From Bacteroidota bacterium (GTDB lineage Bacteria; Bacteroidota; Bacteroidia; Sphingobacteriales; Sphingobacteriaceae): a DNA stretch of 15,247 nucleotides. Positions 1 to 6,390 of the stretch are shown piece by piece; position 1 is the stretch's first letter, and every line of letters begins with the position of its first letter. Position numbers and translations under genes: made by a program. The notes beneath the pieces were generated by a model that saw only the letters and a program-made list of their open reading frames with translations, did not search any database and was not told where the DNA came from. Where the stretch lies: the NCBI GenBank assembly GCA_013288465.1, contig JABDBT010000061.1, positions 1 through 15,247 on the forward strand, given 5' to 3'.

Positions 1-362
1 AACAAAACAGTGCCCTTATCAAACAAAGCGAATGATTTAAGCAGTTTTTCGCTGAGGGCCGAATCAAGAGTTAGGTTACGGGTAACATGGTTTTGAATGG
101 TTTTAACCGTTGTTTTAAAGGTTTCCTGGAACTCATCATGTGTAAAACCCGACAGCGAAATAAAATCTAAAGCGGCTGTAGCATCTAACCCTTTTTTTGA
201 GCGGGTTAATAAACTAATATCATCATTATAAAACGGCCTATAGGCCACCTCAAAATCAGAAACCATACTTATAGTTTCATCGGCTTTATAAACAACGTAA
301 GTTTGCTTTTTATCTTTTTTTGAGGATGGTTTATTTGTGCCACCGGTGGTTTTAGCTTCCAT
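1..362 (-). CDS. Xre/MbcA/ParS-type antitoxin, partial (C-terminus beyond left edge)
   Basis: Reading leftwards from ATG at 360-362 the frame stays open for 120 codons and runs off the window. The N-terminal ~20 residues are Lys/Thr/Gly-rich and probably disordered. From about residue 55 (KKGLDATAALDFISLSGFTH, then residues ending in TVKTIQNHV and LTLDSALSEKLLKSF) the pattern matches the helical N-terminal DNA-binding part of Xre/MbcA/ParS antitoxins. In this family the C-terminal part (DUF2384) binds the toxin and the HTH part represses the operon. The toxin gene, often RES-domain, normally follows directly and would lie beyond the left edge, so the pair cannot be confirmed here. The inverted repeat over the promoter fits autoregulation. 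The family call comes from sequence pattern only. The start is the only ATG next to the promoter. Confidence 0.72.
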   Translation of the reverse strand, partial: MEAKTTGGTNKPSSKKDKKQTYVVYKADETISMVSDFEVAYRPFYNDDISLLTRSKKGLDATAALDFISLSGFTHDEFQETFKTTVKTIQNHVTRNLTLDSALSEKLLKSFALFDKGTVL

Positions 363-379
363 ATTTTTACCTTACAACA

Positions 380-425
380 CAAATGTAGAAAATTTTCTTG
401 AAATAAAAGAAAAAATTCTACATTT
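380..425 (-). promoter_or_regulatory. Antitoxin promoter with overlapping inverted-repeat operator
   Basis: On the minus strand a Bacteroidota-type -7 box, TACATTTG, lies at 380-387, giving a leader of about 15 nt before the antitoxin ATG. No good -33 TTG is seen at the usual distance. A near-perfect 17-bp inverted repeat (arms 381-397 and 409-425, 15 of 17 pairs, core TGTAGAA/TTCTACA) covers the -7 box with one arm and the upstream promoter region with the other. Xre-type antitoxins commonly bind such palindromes to repress their own operon. The repeat is seen directly; its role is inferred. Confidence 0.5.
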
Positions 426-480
426 TGTTTCTGTTTATAAACATAACAATATTGCGGGATATTAGGTGTCATAGGCAACC

Positions 481-521
481 CGTTAAAGGCTCTGCAGGCA
501 AGCCTTTACGAACATGGTTCG
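481..521. repeat. REP-like hairpin pair in intergenic space
   Basis: Two small inverted repeats lie side by side: AAAGGCT (485-491) with AGCCTTT (501-507), and CGAAC (509-513) with GTTCG (517-521). The second continues into GACAAGCTT. The GGTTCGACAAGCT word resembles short palindromic intergenic repeats that recur in many bacterial genomes; that resemblance is from memory. The flanking bases 426-480 and 522-561 show no gene. Confidence 0.3.
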
Positions 522-561
522 ACAAGCTTTATAACACACAACTTTCAACCAAATCATCCTT

Positions 562-591
562 AAAACAAAAAACCCGTTGCATAGCAACGGG
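562..591 (-). terminator. Intrinsic terminator of pdhB
   Basis: A perfect 8-bp stem, CCCGTTGC (573-580) with GCAACGGG (584-591) and a 3-nt loop, is followed on the minus strand by a T-rich tract (TTTTTTGTTTT, complement of 562-572). It begins 23 nt past the pdhB stop codon, as expected for rho-independent termination. Confidence 0.88.
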
Positions 592-614
592 CCTCTTTAA
601 ATATGCTGTGTGTG

Positions 615-1598
615 TTACTTAGTAACGTACATTACTTCTTTAACCGCTTTGATCACTCTTTCGGGATTTGGCAGGTACTCCTGTATCAATGTTGGCGCAT
701 AAGGCAATGGCACATCGCCACCCATAATGCGCAGGATAGGCGCGTCTAAATAATCAAACGCGTCCTTTTGTACTTTGAATGCTACCTCTGTAGCTATTGA
801 GCCTAATGGCCAGCTTTCTTCAACCAGCACCAAACGGTTTGTTTTTTTAACCGATTCAATAACGCAAGGGTAATCAATAGGGCGTACGGTACGCAGGTCA
901 ATTACTTCGGCGTGGATGCCTTCTTTTTCCAGCTCAGCAGCAGCGGCTATAACCACTTTCATTATCTTACCGAAACCAACTAAGGTTACATCTGTACCTT
1001 CTTTAACTACTTTGGCTTTACCTATTTCAATATAATAGGTTTCTTCAGGAACTTCACCTTTATCGCCATACATCAATTCCGACTCCATAAATATAACCGG
1101 GTCAGGGTCAATAATTGCCGATTTTAATAAGCCCTTGGCATCTGCGGGGTTTGATGGCACTACCACCTTTAAGCCGGGGCAGTTGGCATACCAGTTTTCA
1201 AAACACTGGCTGTGCTGCGAGCTTAGCATACCCGCGTTACCGGTTGGCCCGCGAAATACAATTGGAACTGAGAACTGGCCGCCGCTCATTGACATGATTT
1301 TGGCCGCGCCATTTATAACCTGGTCAATAGCAACCAGCGAAAAGTTAAATGTCATAAACTCGATGATAGGCTTTAATCCGTTCATGGCCGAGCCAATACC
1401 GATACCGGCAAAACCCAACTCAGAAATGGGGGTATCAATAACCCTTTTGGCGCCAAACTCGTCAAGCATGCCCTGGCTTACTTTATAGGCGCCGTTATAT
1501 TCGGCAACCTCTTCGCCCATTAGGTATATGGTTTCATCCTTACGCATTTCTTCCACCATGGCTTCGCGAAGTGCTTCTCTGAATTGTATTTCTCTCAT
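615..1598 (-). CDS. pdhB: Pyruvate dehydrogenase E1 component subunit beta
   Basis: 327 residues, the usual length for the beta subunit of the alpha2beta2-type E1. With E1 alpha it decarboxylates pyruvate on thiamine diphosphate and passes the acetyl group to lipoyl-E2, linking glycolysis to the TCA cycle in the cytoplasm. The N-terminal half (about 5-180) is the pyrimidine-binding transketolase fold: MGEEVAEYNGAYKV at 27-40 holds the cofactor-activating Glu, followed by TPISE (56-60) and SSQHSQ (126-131) with the conserved His. The C-terminal transketolase domain (about 195-315) contains VIDLRTVRPID and LVEESW. Sequence is closest to the mitochondrial PDHB type. No alpha subunit is in the window, so pdhA lies elsewhere; a related branched-chain oxoacid dehydrogenase beta subunit is a less likely reading. 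The gene has its own promoter and terminator, suggesting a monocistronic unit. Confidence 0.93.
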   Translation of the reverse strand: MREIQFREALREAMVEEMRKDETIYLMGEEVAEYNGAYKVSQGMLDEFGAKRVIDTPISELGFAGIGIGSAMNGLKPIIEFMTFNFSLVAIDQVINGAAKIMSMSGGQFSVPIVFRGPTGNAGMLSSQHSQCFENWYANCPGLKVVVPSNPADAKGLLKSAIIDPDPVIFMESELMYGDKGEVPEETYYIEIGKAKVVKEGTDVTLVGFGKIMKVVIAAAAELEKEGIHAEVIDLRTVRPIDYPCVIESVKKTNRLVLVEESWPLGSIATEVAFKVQKDAFDYLDAPILRIMGGDVPLPYAPTLIQEYLPNPERVIKAVKEVMYVTK

Positions 1599-1628
1599 CG
1601 TATTTTAAAAATGATGCTTGTGCAGGCG

Positions 1629-1658
1629 CAAATATAATCACTAATGTGTTAAAAGCAA
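1629..1658 (-). promoter_or_regulatory. Bacteroidota-type promoter of pdhB
   Basis: On the minus strand TTG (complement of 1656-1658) is followed after exactly 19 nt by TATATTTG (complement of 1629-1636), an exact match to the TTG-N19-TAnnTTTG consensus of the primary sigma factor in this phylum. The predicted start of transcription is near 1623, giving a leader of about 25 nt before the ATG at 1598. Confidence 0.75.
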
Positions 1659-1749
1659 TTACAGGGGCTTAACACGTAAAGTTTTTACAATATAAAGGAT
1701 GTGTTTTGTTATCTTGTATTCCAATAACTACCTATTAATACATAGAACC

Positions 1750-2250
1750 ATGAAACGTATAATCCTTTTATTGTTAATTAGTTCGAATATAGCCTTGGCT
1801 CAAACGTCAAGGCTATACAATGACAACGGGAAACTACTTGTCGATAGTTCCTATCGCATAGACCGTTTTTCATTTAGTAATATTCAAACTATCGAGAAAA
1901 TATTACTCCCTAAAATGTACAATGAAATAAGGTATTCTGCTGTTGCTATGGAAAATGAATTTGAAGGGACGGTTATCGTGCAATTATCAATATCAGCTAA
2001 AGCGCAAAATTATAATGTAAAAATAATTAAATCCGATTCAGAAGATCTTAACAAAGTCGTACTATCCTTTTTTAATTCTTTGGGTGACTATGCTAAAGCT
2101 CAAATTGCGCCGAACAAAGGAACAATAACCGTTTATTTGCCTGTAAAATTTGAGCTTTTTAAGGATGAATATAACAAGTTGTTAAATAAGAACCATACTG
2201 TAACTATACAGGGACATCCATCTGCGCCTGTAATTCATATTGTTCAATAA
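1750..2250 (+). CDS. Secreted protein with stand-alone TonB C-terminal-like domain
   Basis: The frame is open from 1699, but ATG at 1750 is chosen because it starts a clean signal peptide (MKRIILLLLISSNIALA, cleavage before QTSR); the longer form would bury it. The mature protein is about 149 residues. Its centre (IRYSAVAMENEFEGTVIVQL, then NYNVKIIKSDSEDLNKVVLS and a terminal VYLPVKFEL) has the pattern of the TonB C-terminal fold: a YP-like start, an EGTVIV strand, a K-I-xxS strand and a closing beta strand. It lacks the membrane anchor and Pro-rich linker of a true TonB, so it cannot transmit energy by itself. A periplasmic partner or adaptor role is a guess. No operon partner is seen. The following 76 bases hold no clear terminator. 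Confidence 0.65.
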   Translation: MKRIILLLLISSNIALAQTSRLYNDNGKLLVDSSYRIDRFSFSNIQTIEKILLPKMYNEIRYSAVAMENEFEGTVIVQLSISAKAQNYNVKIIKSDSEDLNKVVLSFFNSLGDYAKAQIAPNKGTITVYLPVKFELFKDEYNKLLNKNHTVTIQGHPSAPVIHIVQ

Positions 2251-2326
2251 TCCTTCTTGCTGTTTTTTCGCTTGTTGGCATAGATACCGACGTTTGGTAC
2301 TTGCCGAAAAAGAAATGTTTTATCGG

Positions 2327-2758
2327 CTATTTAACCTTATATATCTCGCCGGTTATGGCTTGCTTGGTGAAATTTGCTGAGGTGAGCTGCGTATAAGAAT
2401 CTTTACTTGTTTTTACAATTTGCATGGTTAAAACCGCGTTGGCGGGTACGCCGGGATGATCGGTGGCGCTTTTTAAAGGGATTAACTTAAACGTGCAATC
2501 ATTTACCCATTTAACCGCAAACTCAATGGGCGTTTTTGAATTATCAAAATATTGCGATTGTTTAGATGCCGTGCGTACAATAAGTGTCTATTTACCCATA
2601 TAGGTCATTTTAAATGTGCCGGTATGGAACAGCCTACAGATTAAAGGCGTAGCGTGCGATTCTTCTAATTTTGAAATAACCTGCTTTTTTGACTGTGCTT
2701 GTGCTGCTGCTGAGATAACTAATAGCAACGCTATAAAAATAAAGAGGCCTTTCTTCAT
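2327..2758 (-). pseudogene. Small secreted protein, broken by an in-frame TAG
   Basis: From ATG at 2756-2758 the minus strand reads a signal peptide (MKKGLFIFIALLLVISAAAQ, then AQ), then a conserved-looking exported domain. Codon 57 is TAG (2588-2590). The same frame continues without another stop to a TAG at 2327-2329, giving 143 codons in all. The downstream part (TLIVRTASKQSQYF, FAVKWVNDCTFKLIPLK, ITGEIYKVK) looks like normal protein. It resembles small secreted Sphingobacteria proteins with an R-T-xxQ strand followed by a V-K-W-xx-DC strand. A single substitution would restore the gene, so this is a recent pseudogene, a read-through case or a sequencing error. No internal start with its own signal peptide is present. 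Function is unknown. Confidence 0.7.
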
Positions 2759-2795
2759 GGATTTTCAACCGGGTTTAATGGTAATTCATTCATTT

Positions 2796-2828
2796 AGATT
2801 TGACAACTTTTTAAAAGTTGTCAAATCT
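2796..2828. repeat. Perfect 33-bp palindrome (16-bp arms, 1-nt centre)
   Basis: Arm AGATTTGACAACTTTT (2796-2811) pairs perfectly with AAAAGTTGTCAAATCT (2813-2828) around a single T. It lies between the subtilase stop and the broken secreted-protein gene. There is no T-run after it on either strand, so it is not a textbook terminator, although as RNA it would fold into a strong hairpin after the protease mRNA. It may be an operator or a dispersed palindromic repeat. Confidence 0.6.
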
Positions 2829-2899
2829 CTTTCACTATGTATTTTTTTCGCAATAGCCGGTATCCCTATTTTGGCACATTTGCTTTCTTTAAAACTTAC

Positions 2900-2927
2900 A
2901 ACTGCCACCTCCAAACTGCCACTAACC
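2900..2927. repeat. Two units of a 14-nt-period repeat at the subtilase stop codon
   Basis: Bases 2900-2913 (AACTGCCACCTCCA) and 2914-2927 (AACTGCCACTAACC) are adjacent copies with a 14-nt period. The unit resembles the 14-nt unit (ACTGCAAACTGCCC) found inside the helicase gene at 12998-13110. The array reaches the TAG stop codon (complement of 2927-2929) of the subtilase gene. It is seen directly as a degenerate repeat; shared family membership is inferred. Confidence 0.4.
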
Positions 2928-4576
2928 TACTTTTTCCTTTCCCCTTTTAACTTAGATGCCAGCACAATAGCTTTATAAGCATTTACAATACCGCCTGTTT
3001 TCGACAGGCTGGCGAAATCAACTTTCTCGGTTTTGCTGCCCGGTTTAAGTACCATGGTACCGGTTAATGGTGTTGCCGAAGCAAGTATCACCTGTTTCAA
3101 CTGGCGTGCGCTCAACTCGGGATAATACTCCAGTATCCACGCGGCAATACCCGCAACTATTGGTGATGAAAAGCTGGTGCCGTCTTCGGTATTAAATTCG
3201 GCATCCATATCAATAGAAGTAACTTTTACGCCCGGTGCAAACAGGTCCACATTGTTTTTACCATAGTTGGTAAAGGTTGCGGCCAGGTTTTCGTCTAACA
3301 AAGCTGCAGAAGCACCTACGCATATCACATTATCCGCGTCGGTTGATGAGCCGTCTAAAAAAGTATCATTCGGGAACTGTGGCTTAATATCAACATCCTG
3401 GTTGTCATTGCCCGATGCCTGCACCAGCAATACATCTTTTTCGGCGGCGTATTTAAAGGCCGCGTCAACCCATTCTTTATGCGGCGACAGCTTTTTACCG
3501 AAACTCATATTTACCACCTTGGCGCCATGGTCAACCGCGAAGCGGATAGCGTTAGCGATGTCTTTATCATATTCGTCGCCATTGGGCACGGCTTTGATGG
3601 CCATAATGCGCACATTATCCGCAACGCCATTGATGCCATAGCCATTATCGCGCTTAGCGCCAATTAAGCCAGCCACGCCTGTACCATGCGAAGCATCGGC
3701 ATATTTTAGTGTATTATTGCCATAAGGTTTGCCGTCCTGTACATCGGGGTTATCGCCAACAATGTTTTTGCGCGCGGTAAGGTCGGGGTTAATATCATTG
3801 TTGATCTTTGCTATATACTCGCCCAGGTCTTTTATTATTTTGCCGTTATCGTTAGTCGCGCCTTCTTCCTGGAATACCGAGTTCCATATTGTTTTGCTTT
3901 GGTTAAGCGTATCATTAGTGGTAGCGGTAATTTTGTTGAGGTCGGGCATTTTAAAAGTTGCGTCGGCATTTAAATTTAGCGCCCTTTTCAGGTAGCCGCT
4001 GGTGGTCATCAGCACGTTCATAAACTGCTGCATTTGCGGCAGTTCGGTGCCCGATTTGCCTATAGTTTCGTCATACGTAGCCTTAACCGTTAACCAGTAA
4101 GCAAACTCCCTTTCGTTACCTGCCGTAGCTGTACTAACACCCGCATATTTAACCTTCAGCCGGTTATATTCCCTTACCTCTTCGGTGGTTTCGGTAAAAT
4201 CACACTTTCCGCCTTTTCCGCCTAAAAAATTCCATCCATGTACGTCGTCCACATAACCATCATGGTCATCGTCAATGCCGTTGCCGGGAATTTCTTTGGG
4301 GTTTACCCATAAAACACCCTGCAAATCTTTTTGCGCGGTATCAATGCCGCTATCAATTGTAGCTATAACTACCGTTTTGCTTTTTTTACCCTTTACAAAC
4401 TGGTAGGCGTTGTTTAAGCTTATACCATAATAACCATCGGTTTTCAAATCCATGGTATGCCAGTTTTTTGGCGGATCGGGCGGCGCGGTTGGTAGGGTTT
4501 GTGCCGATAGGTTAAAACTTAAAAGTAATGCCCCGAATATAGACGATACAGGGATAATTTTACGGTAGATGTTCAT
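2927..4576 (-). CDS. Subtilisin-like serine protease (S8 family), secreted
   Basis: 549 residues. An N-terminal signal peptide (1-25, ending LSAQ) sends it across the inner membrane. The catalytic triad is visible: Asp75 in IATIDSGID, His297 in SHGTGVAG and Ser468 in DGTSFSSP. The oxyanion Asn390 (ASGN) is also present. A GNGIDDDHDGYVDD segment (98-111) is Asp-rich and may bind calcium. Between Asp75 and His297 lie about 220 residues, far more than in classic subtilisins; residues ~125-290 are a largely charged, probably helical insertion. There is no C-terminal sorting domain and the protein ends in a basic tail (KLKGERKK). It follows the aldehyde dehydrogenase gene by 24 bp on the same strand, so co-transcription is likely, although the functions are unrelated. 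The substrate is unknown; general extracytoplasmic proteolysis is the safe reading. Confidence 0.9.
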   Translation of the reverse strand: MNIYRKIIPVSSIFGALLLSFNLSAQTLPTAPPDPPKNWHTMDLKTDGYYGISLNNAYQFVKGKKSKTVVIATIDSGIDTAQKDLQGVLWVNPKEIPGNGIDDDHDGYVDDVHGWNFLGGKGGKCDFTETTEEVREYNRLKVKYAGVSTATAGNEREFAYWLTVKATYDETIGKSGTELPQMQQFMNVLMTTSGYLKRALNLNADATFKMPDLNKITATTNDTLNQSKTIWNSVFQEEGATNDNGKIIKDLGEYIAKINNDINPDLTARKNIVGDNPDVQDGKPYGNNTLKYADASHGTGVAGLIGAKRDNGYGINGVADNVRIMAIKAVPNGDEYDKDIANAIRFAVDHGAKVVNMSFGKKLSPHKEWVDAAFKYAAEKDVLLVQASGNDNQDVDIKPQFPNDTFLDGSSTDADNVICVGASAALLDENLAATFTNYGKNNVDLFAPGVKVTSIDMDAEFNTEDGTSFSSPIVAGIAAWILEYYPELSARQLKQVILASATPLTGTMVLKPGSKTEKVDFASLSKTGGIVNAYKAIVLASKLKGERKK

Positions 4577-4600
4577 GTAGTATTAATTTGCTGTAAGATA

Positions 4601-6142
4601 TTATAAATTAAATTTTATTCCCTGCGCAAGGGGTAATTTTGTTGAATAATTAATGGTATTGGTTTGCCTGCGCATATAAACCTTCCAGGCATCCGAGCCC
4701 GATTCGCGGCCGCCACCGGTTTCTTTTTCGCCGCCAAATGCCCCGCCAATCTCTGCACCCGATGTGCCGATGTTTACATTGGCAATGCCACAATCAGACC
4801 CGGCATAAGATAAAAATTGTTCTGCTTCGCGTAAATTATTGGTCATAATAGCCGATGATAAGCCCTGCGGCACACTGTTTTGCAAGGTTATAGCTTCCTC
4901 AACGTTTTTATATTTAATTAGGTATAAAATGGGTGCAAAAGTTTCGTGCTGCACTATTTTAAAATGATTTTCAACTTCGGCAATACAAGGTTTTACATAG
5001 CAGCCCGATGCATAGTCAGCGCCGTCCAGCTTTCCGCCGTCCACCACAAAATTGCCGCCTTCAGCCTTGCACTTCGCAATTGAATCTAAGTATAACTTTA
5101 CCGCGTCGGTATCAATTAAGGGGCCCATGTGGTTGTTTTCGTCCAGCGGGTTACCAATGCGTATTTGTTTATAGGCGTTTACCAGCTTTTGTTTAAACTG
5201 CTCATAAACACTTTCGTGGATGATGAGCCTACGGGTGCTGGTACAGCGTTGCCCGGCAGTGCCAACCGCGCCAAATACTGCGCCTATAAGCGCCATATCC
5301 AGATCGGCATTTTGGGTGATAATAATGGCGTTGTTGCCGCCAAGCTCCAGCAGGCTCCTGCCTAAACGTGCGCCAACGGCCGCGCTAACGGCCTTGCCCA
5401 TTCGGGTTGAACCTGTTGCCGATATCAATGGCAGTCGGGTATCATTAGCCATTAATTCGCCAATGGCACGGTCGCCCATTATGAGGCAGGATACACCTTC
5501 GTCAATGCCGTGCTTTTTAAAAACAGCCTGTGCTATATGCTGGCAGGCAATAGCGGTTAATGGTGTTTTTTCGGATGGTTTCCAGATACAAACATCGCCG
5601 CATATCCAGGCCAGCATGGCATTCCAGCTCCAAACGGCCACCGGGAAGTTAAATGCCGAAATAATGCCCACAATGCCCAGCGGGTGGTATTGCTCATACA
5701 TGCGGTGTTCCGGCCTTTCCGAGTGCATGGTGAGGCCATAAAGCTGCCGGCTTTGCCCCACGGCAAAGTCGGCTATGTCTATCATTTCCTGCACCTCGCC
5801 AAATCCTTCCTGCAGGCTTTTTCCCATTTCGTAGGATACCAGCGCGCCCAGGTCTTCTTTATTTTTTCGCAGGGCCTCGCCAATTTCGCGTACAATTTCA
5901 CCACGCCGCGGGGCCGGAACGGTGCGCCAGTTGATAAAAGCTTTGGCGGCCTGCTCAACCACTTTGTTATAATCATCGGCAGTGGCCGTTTTTACTGCTG
6001 CTATCTTTTTCCCGTCAACCGGCGAAACAATGGTAGAAAGCATAGCATTTGGGCTGCTTCCCCATACATTGCCGGTACTAAATGCCTCATTAATGTCGTT
6101 TATATGTAAACGCTTCAATATTTCGCCGATATCAATTGTCAT
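4601..6142 (-). CDS. ALDH7-type aldehyde dehydrogenase (aminoadipate-semialdehyde/P6C dehydrogenase-like)
   Basis: 513 residues from the ATG at 6140-6142. The frame is open to an ATG at 6208, but those 22 extra residues are not typical of the family and a promoter-like TACCTTTG lies between the two starts. In 513-aa numbering the NAD-binding Rossmann domain contains AFNFPVAVW (Asn165) and WKPSEKTP (Lys188), then SATGSTRMGK. The catalytic Glu266 is in LLELGGNN and the nucleophile Cys300 in GQRCTSTRR. The C-terminal GGRESGSDAWKVYMRRQT and NTINYS are characteristic of ALDH7 (antiquitin, bacterial AmaB/Pcd). These enzymes oxidise alpha-aminoadipate 6-semialdehyde in lysine breakdown with NAD+. 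No other lysine-catabolic gene is in the window, so the substrate is inferred from family only. It is the first gene of a probable two-gene unit with the subtilase. Confidence 0.88.
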   Translation of the reverse strand: MTIDIGEILKRLHINDINEAFSTGNVWGSSPNAMLSTIVSPVDGKKIAAVKTATADDYNKVVEQAAKAFINWRTVPAPRRGEIVREIGEALRKNKEDLGALVSYEMGKSLQEGFGEVQEMIDIADFAVGQSRQLYGLTMHSERPEHRMYEQYHPLGIVGIISAFNFPVAVWSWNAMLAWICGDVCIWKPSEKTPLTAIACQHIAQAVFKKHGIDEGVSCLIMGDRAIGELMANDTRLPLISATGSTRMGKAVSAAVGARLGRSLLELGGNNAIIITQNADLDMALIGAVFGAVGTAGQRCTSTRRLIIHESVYEQFKQKLVNAYKQIRIGNPLDENNHMGPLIDTDAVKLYLDSIAKCKAEGGNFVVDGGKLDGADYASGCYVKPCIAEVENHFKIVQHETFAPILYLIKYKNVEEAITLQNSVPQGLSSAIMTNNLREAEQFLSYAGSDCGIANVNIGTSGAEIGGAFGGEKETGGGRESGSDAWKVYMRRQTNTINYSTKLPLAQGIKFNL

Positions 6143-6156
6143 AATTGTACTTTTGT

Positions 6157-6164
6157 CAAAGGTA
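6157..6164 (-). promoter_or_regulatory. Possible -7 box upstream of the ALDH gene
   Basis: TACCTTTG (complement of 6157-6164) matches TAnnTTTG, but no TTG is found 19-21 nt upstream (one lies only 12 nt away) and the leader would be under 10 nt. It supports the shorter start at 6142 weakly. Confidence 0.25.
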
Positions 6165-6390
6165 AAATCTTTAAGGCAATTATTTATTAACTCATCCATT
6201 GCCCTCAAATCGCTTTGTATTTATAATCAGGTACTTGTAGTTGGGGTTGTTAAAAATGTTTGTATGTTGAAAACTTAATTGATCGGCAGATGCTTATTAC
6301 TTGTAATTTAAACACCAATTAAGGTTTAAAAAACAACAATTATTGCCTATATTGTATATTTAAGCTAAAGTGTTCTGCAAACAATATTGA

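Noticed and set aside
1135..1488. 117-codon open frame on the plus strand, antisense to pdhB
   Set aside because: It lies wholly inside pdhB, and its protein has no family pattern. It is the shadow of a well-conserved gene.
2796..2828. Intrinsic terminator of the subtilase
   Set aside because: The stem is strong but no T-run follows on the minus strand.
5220..5741. 173-codon open frame on the plus strand, antisense to the aldehyde dehydrogenase
   Set aside because: It overlaps conserved ALDH motifs (Cys and Glu active-site regions) on the other strand, and its composition is unlike a real protein.
6143..6208. N-terminal 22-residue extension of the aldehyde dehydrogenase
   Set aside because: It does not resemble the usual start of ALDH7 proteins, and a -7-like box lies within it.
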